Origin: Persicobacter psychrovividus
GTDB lineage: Bacteria; Bacteroidota; Bacteroidia; Cytophagales; Cyclobacteriaceae
Assembly (NCBI RefSeq): GCF_036492425.1
Contig: NZ_AP025292.1
Span: 682,001-746,000 of the forward strand
Length of the DNA stretch: 64,000 bases
Direction of reading: 5' to 3'
Part shown: positions 51,021 to 59,141 of the stretch, piece after piece
How positions within the stretch are numbered: position 1 is the first letter of the stretch
Layout: every line of letters begins with the position of its first letter
The notes under the pieces: model-generated
Databases searched by the model: none
What the model saw: only the letters and a program-made list of their open reading frames with translations
What the model was told of the DNA's origin: nothing
Program-made: the position numbers and the translations under genes

Positions 51021-53654
51021 ATGCAAGGAAGAAATAAAATCTGGATCATTTTGATCCTTTGTCTGGGCATGGTGGGAAAAGGCTTTGCCCAGCAGGAGAA
51101 GCTCGATAAATACAAAGAAGATGCTGGCCGCCTGATTAATTACTGGCAGGTTTATGTGAATATTCTTGGCGATTCTACTGAAGCCATGGATGATAAAGAG
51201 CGTATTGTGTCGGAAAGTTACCTGCGGGTAATCCGTGATTCCAAAGTTCAGATAGAGGACGATTTGGATGCCAACCGTCTCGTTCCTTATTATAAAGATG
51301 CGCAGGCCTATTTAAAAGACATTACCTTCTTTTATCGTCAGGTGCAATTTAACTATACGGTAGAATCCATTGAACCATTAGTAAACGACCAGGGGGAGTA
51401 TAGCCTGATCGTTAAAACCCAGCGCAACCTGCAGGGGATATTGGTGAAGGATCGGCAGGCGGTGGAAGATACCAAAACGGTATATTTTGAAATGACGGTG
51501 AATCAGAGTGATGAAACCGTGAAAATCGTCAGTGTATATTCTACCAAACTGAACGAGGACGAAGAACTTTACAAATGGTGGTTTGCCTTGTCGCCAAACT
51601 GGAAAACCATTCTTGGAAGCCATACCTTCCTTGCGGACAGCAGCAAGCTTGCAGACCTGCAGCCCTTTGTTGCCCCCGATTCTTCTGCCGTTGCGGAACA
51701 GGTGCCGGCATCAGCCACCGACAGCCTGAGCACGCAACCAGTCGATTCATCAGCAGTGGCCATCACGAAGGCTGATTACATCAATGCGATAAAGCGTGCA
51801 GTAAGTACAGAAGCTTTGGATCTATCAGACCATATGGAGCTTTATGATTTTGACCCGCTGAACAAACTGACCAACCTTCGTACCCTCAACCTGAGTCATA
51901 CTTTCATCGATACGCTTTATATGGTTCGAAATATGACACAGCTCGAACGATTGGATATTTCCTACACCCGAGTTCGCGATTTGGGCAATCTGCGCTATTT
52001 GGCCTCGTTAAAGGAATTATCTGCACAATACAGCCCCATTGAAAATGCCCTGACCCTCAGTAGGCTTCGGGGGATTCAACGTCTGAATTTAGCATATACC
52101 CCTTTCGATTCCCTCAATATTCTAAAGTACAACAATCATTTAAAAGTGCTTGACCTGTCCGGAACGGCCAACTATGACCTCAGCCCGCTTGCCGAGGTTC
52201 ACAGCCTGACAGAATTGCATCTGGAGTCAGATTCGCTGGTTGATTTTCAGCAGCTTGCCCAGTTCAAAAAACTTGAAAAATTGGAATTGACCAATACCAA
52301 TATTGCCGACCTTTCGGTACTGAAACCACTAACGCAGCTACAGGTGCTTTTTATCAAGAACACCAGGGTTGCCGACCTTGCGCCACTTCAGGAATTGCCG
52401 TCATTAAAAACGGTGTATTGCGATAACTCTGGCGTAGATATTAATCATGCACAGAAGTTTATGCGTGAAAAAGCGGGTACACTGGTGGTGGCAGATTCAA
52501 AAATGCTACAGCAATGGTGGCAAACGCTTCCCTCTGCCTGGGCGGAGGTGTTCCATGCCATGCTCCCTGACAGCCTTCAGGAACCAACAGGGGAGTGGTT
52601 GCATCAAACGGTTTTTGGGGTGACAGATTTAGCGGTGAACGGTAAGGACATCATGGATTTGGAACCACTGCGGATGCTGGTCAACCTGAAAAAACTCGAT
52701 ATTTCACATACAGGGGTTTATCGACTTGACCCACTGAAGGATTTAGTCAGCTTGCAAGAGCTCAACCTCTCCGATACCAAAGTTACCAGCCTGAGCGCAT
52801 TGAAAAGCCTCGGGCAGCTGGAGAAAATAGACTTTTCGGGGACACCGATTGCCACCATTACCGATCTGAAATCTTTGCATCAGCTGAAGCAAATTAATGG
52901 AGATGGAACGCAGGTTGGCGACCTGAAAGCACTGGACAGCCTGAAACAGCTTTCGAAAATCCATTTTGACGATACACGGGTGGAAGATCAGGACGTGAAA
53001 GAATTTCTACAGGTGCATCCCAAAGCCATGGTGATCTACAAAACCAAAGCACTGAAGCAATGGTGGTCGGGAATGTCAAGGGCATGGAAAAGTGCTTTTG
53101 ATAAAAATACAGGACTGGGGCTGTTGCCCACCTCAGAGCAGTTGCATGAGTTGATTTTGAGCGATCAAATCGACCTCTCTAATATGCCTGATGTTCAGCG
53201 GCTCGATGCCTTGGCGCCTTTCGTAAACCTGAAGCGCCTTGTGGCTCGCAATACCCGCCTGATGGACATCAGTCCTTTGGCCAAACACCCCGGCCTGACC
53301 TATCTTGATATTTCCAATAATCCTATTGAAAATATTGAAACGGTTAGTCAATTGCAGCATCTGAACGTGCTGTTGCTTGAGAATGCACAGGTGCCTTTGT
53401 TTGACCCTATCGCTACGCTGCCTCAGCTGAAGCAACTCAACATTGCAGGTACCCGCATTAAGCGGATTCATGGGGTGGAGATGCTTAAAAGTTTGGAGGA
53501 CTTCTCTTTTTACAATACTAAAATTCGAGGAATTTCCCGCTTGGCAGATTGCCCTAACTTGAAGAAAATTTCATGTTATAATTCAAAAGTAAGAAGCTCG
53601 GATATCGAGAAGCTTAAGGCGAAACACGCAACCTTGTCGGTGAATTATTATTGA
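51021..53654 (+). CDS. Exported modular leucine-rich-repeat protein
   Basis: An 877-residue protein. A signal peptide (residues 1-23, ending GFAQ) is followed by an NTF2-like domain (about 25-185), a Ser/Ala/Asp-rich linker (about 210-245) and three blocks of 22-residue SDS22-type leucine-rich repeats. Each block is headed by a Trp-rich helix: LYKWWFALSPNWKTI near residue 187, LQQWWQTLPSAWAEVF near 494, and LKQWWSGMSRAWKSAF near 674. Blocks end with a cap of the form HPKAMVIY or HATLSVNYY. LRRs of this kind bind proteins. No membrane anchor or T9SS C-terminal domain is evident. Followed by a terminator at 53681. Confidence 0.82.
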   Translation: MQGRNKIWIILILCLGMVGKGFAQQEKLDKYKEDAGRLINYWQVYVNILGDSTEAMDDKERIVSESYLRVIRDSKVQIEDDLDANRLVPYYKDAQAYLKDITFFYRQVQFNYTVESIEPLVNDQGEYSLIVKTQRNLQGILVKDRQAVEDTKTVYFEMTVNQSDETVKIVSVYSTKLNEDEELYKWWFALSPNWKTILGSHTFLADSSKLADLQPFVAPDSSAVAEQVPASATDSLSTQPVDSSAVAITKADYINAIKRAVSTEALDLSDHMELYDFDPLNKLTNLRTLNLSHTFIDTLYMVRNMTQLERLDISYTRVRDLGNLRYLASLKELSAQYSPIENALTLSRLRGIQRLNLAYTPFDSLNILKYNNHLKVLDLSGTANYDLSPLAEVHSLTELHLESDSLVDFQQLAQFKKLEKLELTNTNIADLSVLKPLTQLQVLFIKNTRVADLAPLQELPSLKTVYCDNSGVDINHAQKFMREKAGTLVVADSKMLQQWWQTLPSAWAEVFHAMLPDSLQEPTGEWLHQTVFGVTDLAVNGKDIMDLEPLRMLVNLKKLDISHTGVYRLDPLKDLVSLQELNLSDTKVTSLSALKSLGQLEKIDFSGTPIATITDLKSLHQLKQINGDGTQVGDLKALDSLKQLSKIHFDDTRVEDQDVKEFLQVHPKAMVIYKTKALKQWWSGMSRAWKSAFDKNTGLGLLPTSEQLHELILSDQIDLSNMPDVQRLDALAPFVNLKRLVARNTRLMDISPLAKHPGLTYLDISNNPIENIETVSQLQHLNVLLLENAQVPLFDPIATLPQLKQLNIAGTRIKRIHGVEMLKSLEDFSFYNTKIRGISRLADCPNLKKISCYNSKVRSSDIEKLKAKHATLSVNYY

Positions 53655-53680
53655 TGAACCCGACGAGTACAGGAAGCATG

Positions 53681-53715
53681 AATCGGCAGGCAATTTTTGT
53701 CTGCCGATTTTTTTT
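53681..53715 (+). terminator. Intrinsic terminator of the LRR gene
   Basis: AATCGGCAG/CTGCCGATT arms with an 11-nt loop and a T-run. Confidence 0.9.
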
Positions 53716-53765
53716 ATATGCTTATGAAGCCGTAGTTTAGCGGGGTCAAAAAAATAATTCTTATA

Positions 53766-54590
53766 GTGGAAAAAGTCTTCTTAGTAACGGGCGGTTCTTC
53801 AGGTATTGGGAAGGCCATTGCGCTTCATTTAAAAGCAAATGGCTACCGTGTATTTGGTACCAGCCGTCGCATGATAGCGAATGATCCTTCGGGGTTGGAA
53901 TTTATCCAGATGGATGTCAATAACGATGAGGCTGTAAAGGCGGGGATTCAGCAGCTGATCGAAAAAACGGGCCGATTGGACGGGGTGATTAACTCGGCAG
54001 GTTTAGGGACGATTGGTGCCGTGGAGGAAATGCCTATTGATACCATAAAGGAGGTTTTTGAAACCAACTTTTACGGCGTGCTGCGGGTTTGTCAGGCAGT
54101 GTTGCCCATCTTCAGGGCTCAGAAGTCTGGGCATATCATCAATATTTCGTCTATTGCAGGAGAGGTTTCTTTGCCTTTCAGAGGGTTCTATTCAGCCAGT
54201 AAGTTTGCCGTAGAGGCGATGACGGAGGCTTTGCGTATGGAGGTGAAAGGTTTCGGAATTGAGGTGTCGATGATTCAGCCAGGGGATTTCAATACCAATA
54301 TTGCGAGTGCAAGAAAAAATGCCGATCTCGATGCCAACTCTCCTTATGCCAAGCTGATCGAGGAGATGAATGTCCTGATTAAGAAAGGGATGGACAGTGC
54401 ACCAACACCTGAGGCTGTTGGCGTTGCCGCATTGAATATTGTGGAAAATAAAAAACCCACACTGCGTTATCCAGTGGGGGCTTTTGTAGAGAAAATATCG
54501 ATTAAGCTGAGGAAATTTCTTCCAACAAAACTTTACGAGAAAATCATTATGGGGCATTATAATATGCTCGACGACCGCATGTATAAATAA
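53766..54590 (+). CDS. Short-chain dehydrogenase/reductase
   Basis: A 274-residue classical SDR. The cofactor motif is VTGGSSGIGKAIAL at the N-terminus, with NSAGLG near residue 78. The catalytic Ser is in INISSIAG and Tyr/Lys in YSASKFAVEAM near residue 149. Arg residues after the second strand (TSRR) suggest NADP preference. The substrate is unknown; it resembles the oxidoreductases that act on lipids or steroids. The start is GTG at 53766. Confidence 0.88.
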   Translation: MEKVFLVTGGSSGIGKAIALHLKANGYRVFGTSRRMIANDPSGLEFIQMDVNNDEAVKAGIQQLIEKTGRLDGVINSAGLGTIGAVEEMPIDTIKEVFETNFYGVLRVCQAVLPIFRAQKSGHIINISSIAGEVSLPFRGFYSASKFAVEAMTEALRMEVKGFGIEVSMIQPGDFNTNIASARKNADLDANSPYAKLIEEMNVLIKKGMDSAPTPEAVGVAALNIVENKKPTLRYPVGAFVEKISIKLRKFLPTKLYEKIIMGHYNMLDDRMYK

Positions 54591-54600
54591 TCTATAGAAA

Positions 54601-54658
54601 CGGGAGCATGGCTGCCATGGGGCGTTTGGTTTTCCTGATCGGGAGAGGCATGCTCCCG
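54601..54658. repeat. Inverted repeat between the SDR and sigma factor genes
   Basis: CGGGAGCATG (54601-54610) and CATGCTCCCG (54649-54658) are perfect 10-bp arms 38 bp apart, followed by GAGC/GCTC and a T-run at 54675-54681. It may act as a terminator of the SDR gene or be a REP-like unit. Confidence 0.5.
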
Positions 54659-54691
54659 ATGAGCAACAGCTCCCTTTTTTTATCACGTCCT

Positions 54692-55315
54692 TCAAATAGT
54701 TTCGGATTGCGCCTCGAGCTGCCGACGTATATGGCGTTTGAATGCAGGGTTTTCATCGACAAGCGATTTCAGCCGTTTGAGGCATTTGCTCTTTTTGTTT
54801 TTCAGCGCCTGAGCACTGCTGAAAGGGCTTTCGATCACGGCTTCTTCATAGCGGAGCTGATGAAAATAGTAATCCATCAGGACTTGTTTACAACCTTCAG
54901 GAAGGTGGTCGAAAATATTTTCTATCGCTTCCTGTTTATTAATGACGGGCAATTGCAAAGACTCGTCAATTTCATCTTCTACCCGTGGGATGATGACCTT
55001 CTGATTGACCAACTCCTCAAAATTTTCAACAGCGGTAAATCGCTCATTTTTTTTCAGCTGCTGTAGCCATCGGTTTCTTGAAATGGCATAAAGAATGGTG
55101 GTGATACTTGCCTTGTATTTGTAGTCGTTTCTTTTTATCAGGTCGATAAGAATTAAAATGGCTTCCTGAAAAATGTCCTCGGCATCTTCCACCCGACCAT
55201 TATTATAGCATATCCATCTTTTTACACTCGGGAAACTTTTATGGTAAAGGGACAGCATCGCCGTTTGCATATTCTGTCCGTTTTTGATCTGCCTAAGCAT
55301 ATCTTTATCTGTCAT
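54692..55315 (-). CDS. Sigma-70 family (ECF-like) RNA polymerase sigma factor
   Basis: A 207-residue sigma factor. Region 2 includes EDAEDIFQEAILILIDL near residue 43 (polymerase core and -10 binding). Region 4 includes LPEGCKQVLMDYYFHQLRYEE and SSAQALKNKKSKCLKRLK, a helix-turn-helix for the -35. The connector of about 60 residues between them is acidic and longer than in most ECF factors. No anti-sigma factor gene is adjacent. Targets are unknown. Confidence 0.87.
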   Translation of the reverse strand: MTDKDMLRQIKNGQNMQTAMLSLYHKSFPSVKRWICYNNGRVEDAEDIFQEAILILIDLIKRNDYKYKASITTILYAISRNRWLQQLKKNERFTAVENFEELVNQKVIIPRVEDEIDESLQLPVINKQEAIENIFDHLPEGCKQVLMDYYFHQLRYEEAVIESPFSSAQALKNKKSKCLKRLKSLVDENPAFKRHIRRQLEAQSETI

Positions 55316-55425
55316 GTCCTATCACTATACTTGGTTCTTTCAGACTAACGGAGCGAATGAACGGTCAGCTAAAAGGAAAGGTAACCCAAATATGTTAGGT
55401 TTTCGTCAGATTGCAGAGGAGTTCC

Positions 55426-56034
55426 TTACAGATGAAAAGAGTAGCCTAAAGTGAAGGTAAGCGCATTATTGAGCAAGGCATTGTTGTTTTCCCTGTTGTT
55501 GGTTACATCAGTCAGGCCGATGGAATAATAAACCGACATCAGGAAGTTGGGGCGAAGGGCATATTCAATACCAATATTGGCGGAAATATCCAAGGGGTTG
55601 AGCACCTTGGTGATATTTCGCTTCTGTCCATTTTCTACCTCTGTGGCATTGAGCAAAAAGCCAAACTGAGGGCCGGCAATCATGTTGAGGTTTTTTTGGT
55701 TGATCGACACTTTTCCCCACACGGGAATCTGAATATACTGCAAGTTAAGATCGAAGGTCGCGACCTCTGATTTGAAGTGCGCCCCCCCCTGCATATAAAA
55801 TAGGCCGACTTTAGTATAGATGTCATTATTCAGGGGAAGTACAATCATGGACCCAAACTGTACGCCGACAAGTCCCGATCCACCTTCCTGCCCAACACCA
55901 CTCATAAACGAATAGTTGAGCCCCATTTGAGATTCTACACTTATTTTGTGAAAGACACCATTGAACTTCCAAGCCCTTGCAAAGGAAGATAGGTGGATGA
56001 CGACAAAGAAGGCAATCAGGGCAATTTTTTTCAT
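55426..56034 (-). CDS. PorT-like outer membrane beta-barrel protein
   Basis: A 202-residue protein with a signal peptide (residues 1-20) and an 8-strand-like barrel: GLNYSFMSGVG, VQFGSMIVLPL, TKVGLFYMQGGAHF, IQIPVWGKV and ALTFTLGYSFHL at the C-terminus. It fits the small PorT/OmpW-like barrels of Bacteroidota. Most of these have no known function; only PorT itself serves gliding/T9SS. The ATG at 56034 is used. Confidence 0.8.
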   Translation of the reverse strand: MKKIALIAFFVVIHLSSFARAWKFNGVFHKISVESQMGLNYSFMSGVGQEGGSGLVGVQFGSMIVLPLNNDIYTKVGLFYMQGGAHFKSEVATFDLNLQYIQIPVWGKVSINQKNLNMIAGPQFGFLLNATEVENGQKRNITKVLNPLDISANIGIEYALRPNFLMSVYYSIGLTDVTNNRENNNALLNNALTFTLGYSFHL

Positions 56035-56251
56035 ATTCAAGAAATGAGAGCGGGCAGTTTATGCACAATCGTTTTGTGGTGCAAAGCTAAAAAAATATTG
56101 AAATGCACAGAAGAAAAAGGGCAATTAAAGGTGGGGTGTTTTAAAATTGATGGCTTTTTGGCCATGAAAAAAGGCCTGCCCTCATCATTTTCTGATAAGA
56201 TACAGGCGTAATATTTTTCACTAATTCCATTTGGAAAGACGCTTTTTCCAA

Positions 56252-56638
56252 TTAAACCTCCAACATCAGCTGTTCATATTCTTTTCTCGATCGGTCAATG
56301 GTGATCTTGGATCGGAAACAAACACCGCCAATGGGTGGGTTAAATTTAGAGATGACCACCTTGCATCGTTTTACGGCAGGGATCTTGGCCATAATTTTCA
56401 TCAGTACCCGCTGGGCAACATTCTCCAGAAGTTTGGAGGGCGTAGCCATTTCTTCCTTGATAATATTGTAAAGCAGGGTATAATCGACGGTTTTCTGCAG
56501 GTCGTCGTCAATGGCGGCATTCAGCAAATTGGTGTCTACCACCACGTCCACGCCATACTTGTTGCCAATCATCTGTTCTTCCTTATGGAACCCGTGATAG
56601 GCAAAAAACTCCATCCCTTCTAAGCTGACTTGTCCCAT
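56252..56638 (-). CDS. folB: Dihydroneopterin aldolase
   Basis: FolB splits 7,8-dihydroneopterin to 6-hydroxymethyl-dihydropterin and glycolaldehyde in folate synthesis. The 128-residue protein begins GQVSLEGMEFFAYHGFHKEE with the YHG motif, then DYTLLYNIIKEEM, TPSKLLENVAQRV and VVISKFNPPIGG with the terminal Lys region. Length is normal. It is 3 nt downstream of divIVA in one operon. Confidence 0.93.
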   Translation of the reverse strand: MGQVSLEGMEFFAYHGFHKEEQMIGNKYGVDVVVDTNLLNAAIDDDLQKTVDYTLLYNIIKEEMATPSKLLENVAQRVLMKIMAKIPAVKRCKVVISKFNPPIGGVCFRSKITIDRSRKEYEQLMLEV

Positions 56639-56641
56639 GTT

Positions 56642-57466
56642 TTATAGCTGGTCAAAAAATGAAGTACTTCCTTCCTGCGAATGATCAGAAGCAGGAGGGG
56701 TCGCCTCTTTTTTAGGCGGAACACTTTGGTGGTCTGGGGCAGGCTCTGGGCTGTCAATCTCAGGCATGCCGTATTGTTCAGGCTTCTCAGCAATAATTTT
56801 TTCCTCTTCCTCTGGTACATTTGTAATCACTTCCCTGAGGTCGTTGTTTTTAATCAACTCACTGTTCAGGCGGTGCATATTGGCAAATACCTGCTCATGC
56901 TTTTTGCGCAGCTCCCGTTTTTTGAATTCCATTTTGCTGACACGAATCTGCAAATCTTCCATATTTGCTTTAATTTCAGCAATAAGGTCCTCGCTCATGC
57001 CATCTGTCGCGGCATAATTAAGCTGCATATTTTTCAGCTCCTGCTCAGCATTGAGTTTAAACTGATGGGTCTTTTGCTTCAGTTCATGATCAAGATTTGC
57101 GACATGCTCCTCGGCATCGTTCACCATTTTTGACGCCTCAAGCTGTGCCTTACCGATAATTTGCCCTGCTTCATTTTGCGCCTCACGTAAAATAAGCTCA
57201 GCCTCTTTGGTGGCCTGCTCCTTGATATTGGCACCTGTGTCCTCGGCGGTTTTCAGTGTTTTAAACAGCGAACTTTCCACCTCTCGGAGCTTCTCAACTT
57301 CTTTTTCCGCAGCCTCCATTCGGAATTTCAGCTCTTTGGACTCATCGAGCATTTGTTCCCACTGTACCGACAGCGATTTAAGAAAGGCATCGACTTCCTC
57401 TTTGTCATAGCCTCTGAAGACTTTTTCAAAGGATTTTTGTCTGATTTCGATAGGGGTTACTTTCAT
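56642..57466 (-). CDS. DivIVA-domain protein
   Basis: A 274-residue coiled-coil protein. The N-terminal DivIVA membrane-binding module is clear: MKVTPIEIRQKSFEKVFRGY then DKEEVDAFLKSL. A long coiled coil (about residues 28-215) and a Pro/Ser/Glu-rich disordered tail follow. DivIVA proteins mark cell poles or division sites in Gram-positive bacteria; in Bacteroidota their role is not established. The start overlaps the stop of the WD40 gene by 4 nt. Confidence 0.88.
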   Translation of the reverse strand: MKVTPIEIRQKSFEKVFRGYDKEEVDAFLKSLSVQWEQMLDESKELKFRMEAAEKEVEKLREVESSLFKTLKTAEDTGANIKEQATKEAELILREAQNEAGQIIGKAQLEASKMVNDAEEHVANLDHELKQKTHQFKLNAEQELKNMQLNYAATDGMSEDLIAEIKANMEDLQIRVSKMEFKKRELRKKHEQVFANMHRLNSELIKNNDLREVITNVPEEEEKIIAEKPEQYGMPEIDSPEPAPDHQSVPPKKEATPPASDHSQEGSTSFFDQL

Positions 57467-58380
57467 GACTTTTCGTTGAAGTTAATGTTCCAGATGGAAA
57501 TGTTGCGGTCGTCGCTCCCAGAGATCAGTTCTTCAGAAGGCGTTAACCATATCAATTTATTTACCGAGGTGGCATGCCCCGCATGTCGGGACTTATCCAA
57601 CACTTTAAGTAAGCGAAAATCTGAATATCGCCAAAGTTTTATAGATTTATCCATACTCGCCGAAGCAAAATAATCTCCCGAAGGGTCAAATGCAAGGCTA
57701 TTGATGGCATACATATGTGCAGGAATATTCTTGACCATGCGGTACGCGTCTTCACTTTTCCACACCTTGATCTGCGCATCCCTGCCAGTGGTCAGCAGGC
57801 AACTTTCGTCGGGGGAGTACACCACACTGAAGACCGAACTGCTGTGCCCTTCAAGGGTGTGTTTCAGTTCGTGGGTATGGAGGTCGAAAATTCTTACCTG
57901 ATGATCGCTGAAACCTACGGCCACCTCCTGATTTTTTGCTGAAATGGCAATGGTTCGGGCGGCCTTTTCAGTGGCTTGAATCCGTTCAAGTACCGTTACA
58001 GAGGGCAGGTCTATGAGGAGTAATTCCCCATTTCCACAGGCGACCCAGGCTTTGTCCTGATATACCTGAATATCGAAAATATTGGCATCGGTACATTTCA
58101 GGCTGGCAATTTCTTTGGCTTCTGCCACCTTGATCAAGTGCAGGCCTTCAAAATTGTGGCCAACAAGCAAAATATCCTGCTCGGGCAAATACCTCAGGGC
58201 GTAAACGGAGTTTTTTAGGCGGGCGACCAGTTTGCCTTCATCAGGCTGGGCGATATCCCAACCGACGACCATGCCATCTCCTGCACCACTGAAAAACTGC
58301 TGTTCGCCAGGGCCTTTTTCAAGGGAATAAACACAATCTTTATGACCTGAGAAGGTGTATTTTTTATCGACTTGTATCAA
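57463..58380 (-). CDS. WD40-repeat protein
   Basis: A 305-residue protein that is a single seven-bladed beta propeller. GHKDCVYSLEKGPGEQQFFSGAGDGMVVGWD is blade 1 in part, and later blades end VRIFD, IKVWK, IKLWR and ISIWN. The frame is open to 58473, but the TTG at 58380 (IQVDKKYTFSGH) follows an AAAGGA sequence and leaves a promoter gap before the divergent gene, so I prefer it. It has no signal peptide and is cytoplasmic. It heads the operon with divIVA and folB and may scaffold the DivIVA protein. Confidence 0.82.
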   Translation of the reverse strand: MIQVDKKYTFSGHKDCVYSLEKGPGEQQFFSGAGDGMVVGWDIAQPDEGKLVARLKNSVYALRYLPEQDILLVGHNFEGLHLIKVAEAKEIASLKCTDANIFDIQVYQDKAWVACGNGELLLIDLPSVTVLERIQATEKAARTIAISAKNQEVAVGFSDHQVRIFDLHTHELKHTLEGHSSSVFSVVYSPDESCLLTTGRDAQIKVWKSEDAYRMVKNIPAHMYAINSLAFDPSGDYFASASMDKSIKLWRYSDFRLLKVLDKSRHAGHATSVNKLIWLTPSEELISGSDDRNISIWNINFNEKS

Positions 58381-58474
58381 TTTATTTTCCTTTTGATAGA
58401 TTATTCTGATGACCTCTACGGTTAGTTTACAGAATTCTGTAATTTTGAAGCTCACCAATAATGCTTGATTCAAA

Positions 58475-59101
58475 ATGTTGGATGCTAAGATAAAAAAATT
58501 AAAGCAAAACCTGTTTTATAGTGTCGTTGAAATTACGGATAAGATTGAAGTGGACTTGGTGGACTTCCCTGAACTCGAGCGAATTCGGCATCAGGCAAGG
58601 CAGCGAGAGTCTTATGCGGTTCGTTTGGCGCTCAAAGCACTGATCAGCAAGCTCGGTTTGCCCTTTTTGGGGCTGAACTACAACGAACGGCGGAAGCCTT
58701 TCCTGAAAGGGTCAAATGCGGGGATCAGCCTGACGCACGGGCATGGGCTGGCCATTGCGGTATGGCTTGAGGGGGCAGCTGTTGGTGCTGATTTTGAGAA
58801 AATTTCTCCCAAGCTGCTGCGTGTGGCCAAGCGATTCTGTAATGAGGAGGAGTTGGCCTACTGTGGGGAAGACCTCGATAAATTGGCAGTACTGTGGACG
58901 GTGAAAGAGGCGGTTTACAAATGGTATGGCTTGGGTGGGGTAGATTTTCAGCAACACATTCATGTGCCCCCTTTTGAACTGGTGGCCACGGGTGGCGATC
59001 TGCTTGCCGAACTGAACTATAAATCGTTTTCAATTCCGCTGCAGGTGCATTATATGCCAATAGGGGAAGGTATGTTTTCGATCTGTTATCAGCAGAAATA
59101 A
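58475..59101 (+). CDS. 4'-phosphopantetheinyl transferase superfamily protein
   Basis: A 208-residue Sfp-type transferase that attaches phosphopantetheine from CoA to carrier proteins. The three family motifs are visible: SLTHGHGLAIAVW, VGADFEKISP with the magnesium-binding Asp, and WTVKEAVYKWYG with the catalytic KEA. Bacteroidota use such enzymes for acyl carrier protein or for secondary metabolism; no carrier protein or synthase is adjacent. The ATG at 58475 sits beside the divergent WD40 gene. Confidence 0.9.
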   Translation: MLDAKIKKLKQNLFYSVVEITDKIEVDLVDFPELERIRHQARQRESYAVRLALKALISKLGLPFLGLNYNERRKPFLKGSNAGISLTHGHGLAIAVWLEGAAVGADFEKISPKLLRVAKRFCNEEELAYCGEDLDKLAVLWTVKEAVYKWYGLGGVDFQQHIHVPPFELVATGGDLLAELNYKSFSIPLQVHYMPIGEGMFSICYQQK

Positions 59102-59137
59102 AAAAAAGCAACATGCGTTTGGCACGTTGCTTTTTTT
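59101..59137. terminator. Bidirectional terminator
   Basis: AAAAAAAGCAAC-ATGC/GCAC-GTTGCTTTTTTT hairpin between convergent genes. Confidence 0.92.
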
Positions 59138-59141
59138 GGGC

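Noticed and set aside
51021-53654. T9SS substrate
   Set aside because: No C-terminal T9SS sorting domain (KLVL-like or Gly-rich barrel tail) is visible at the end of the LRR protein.
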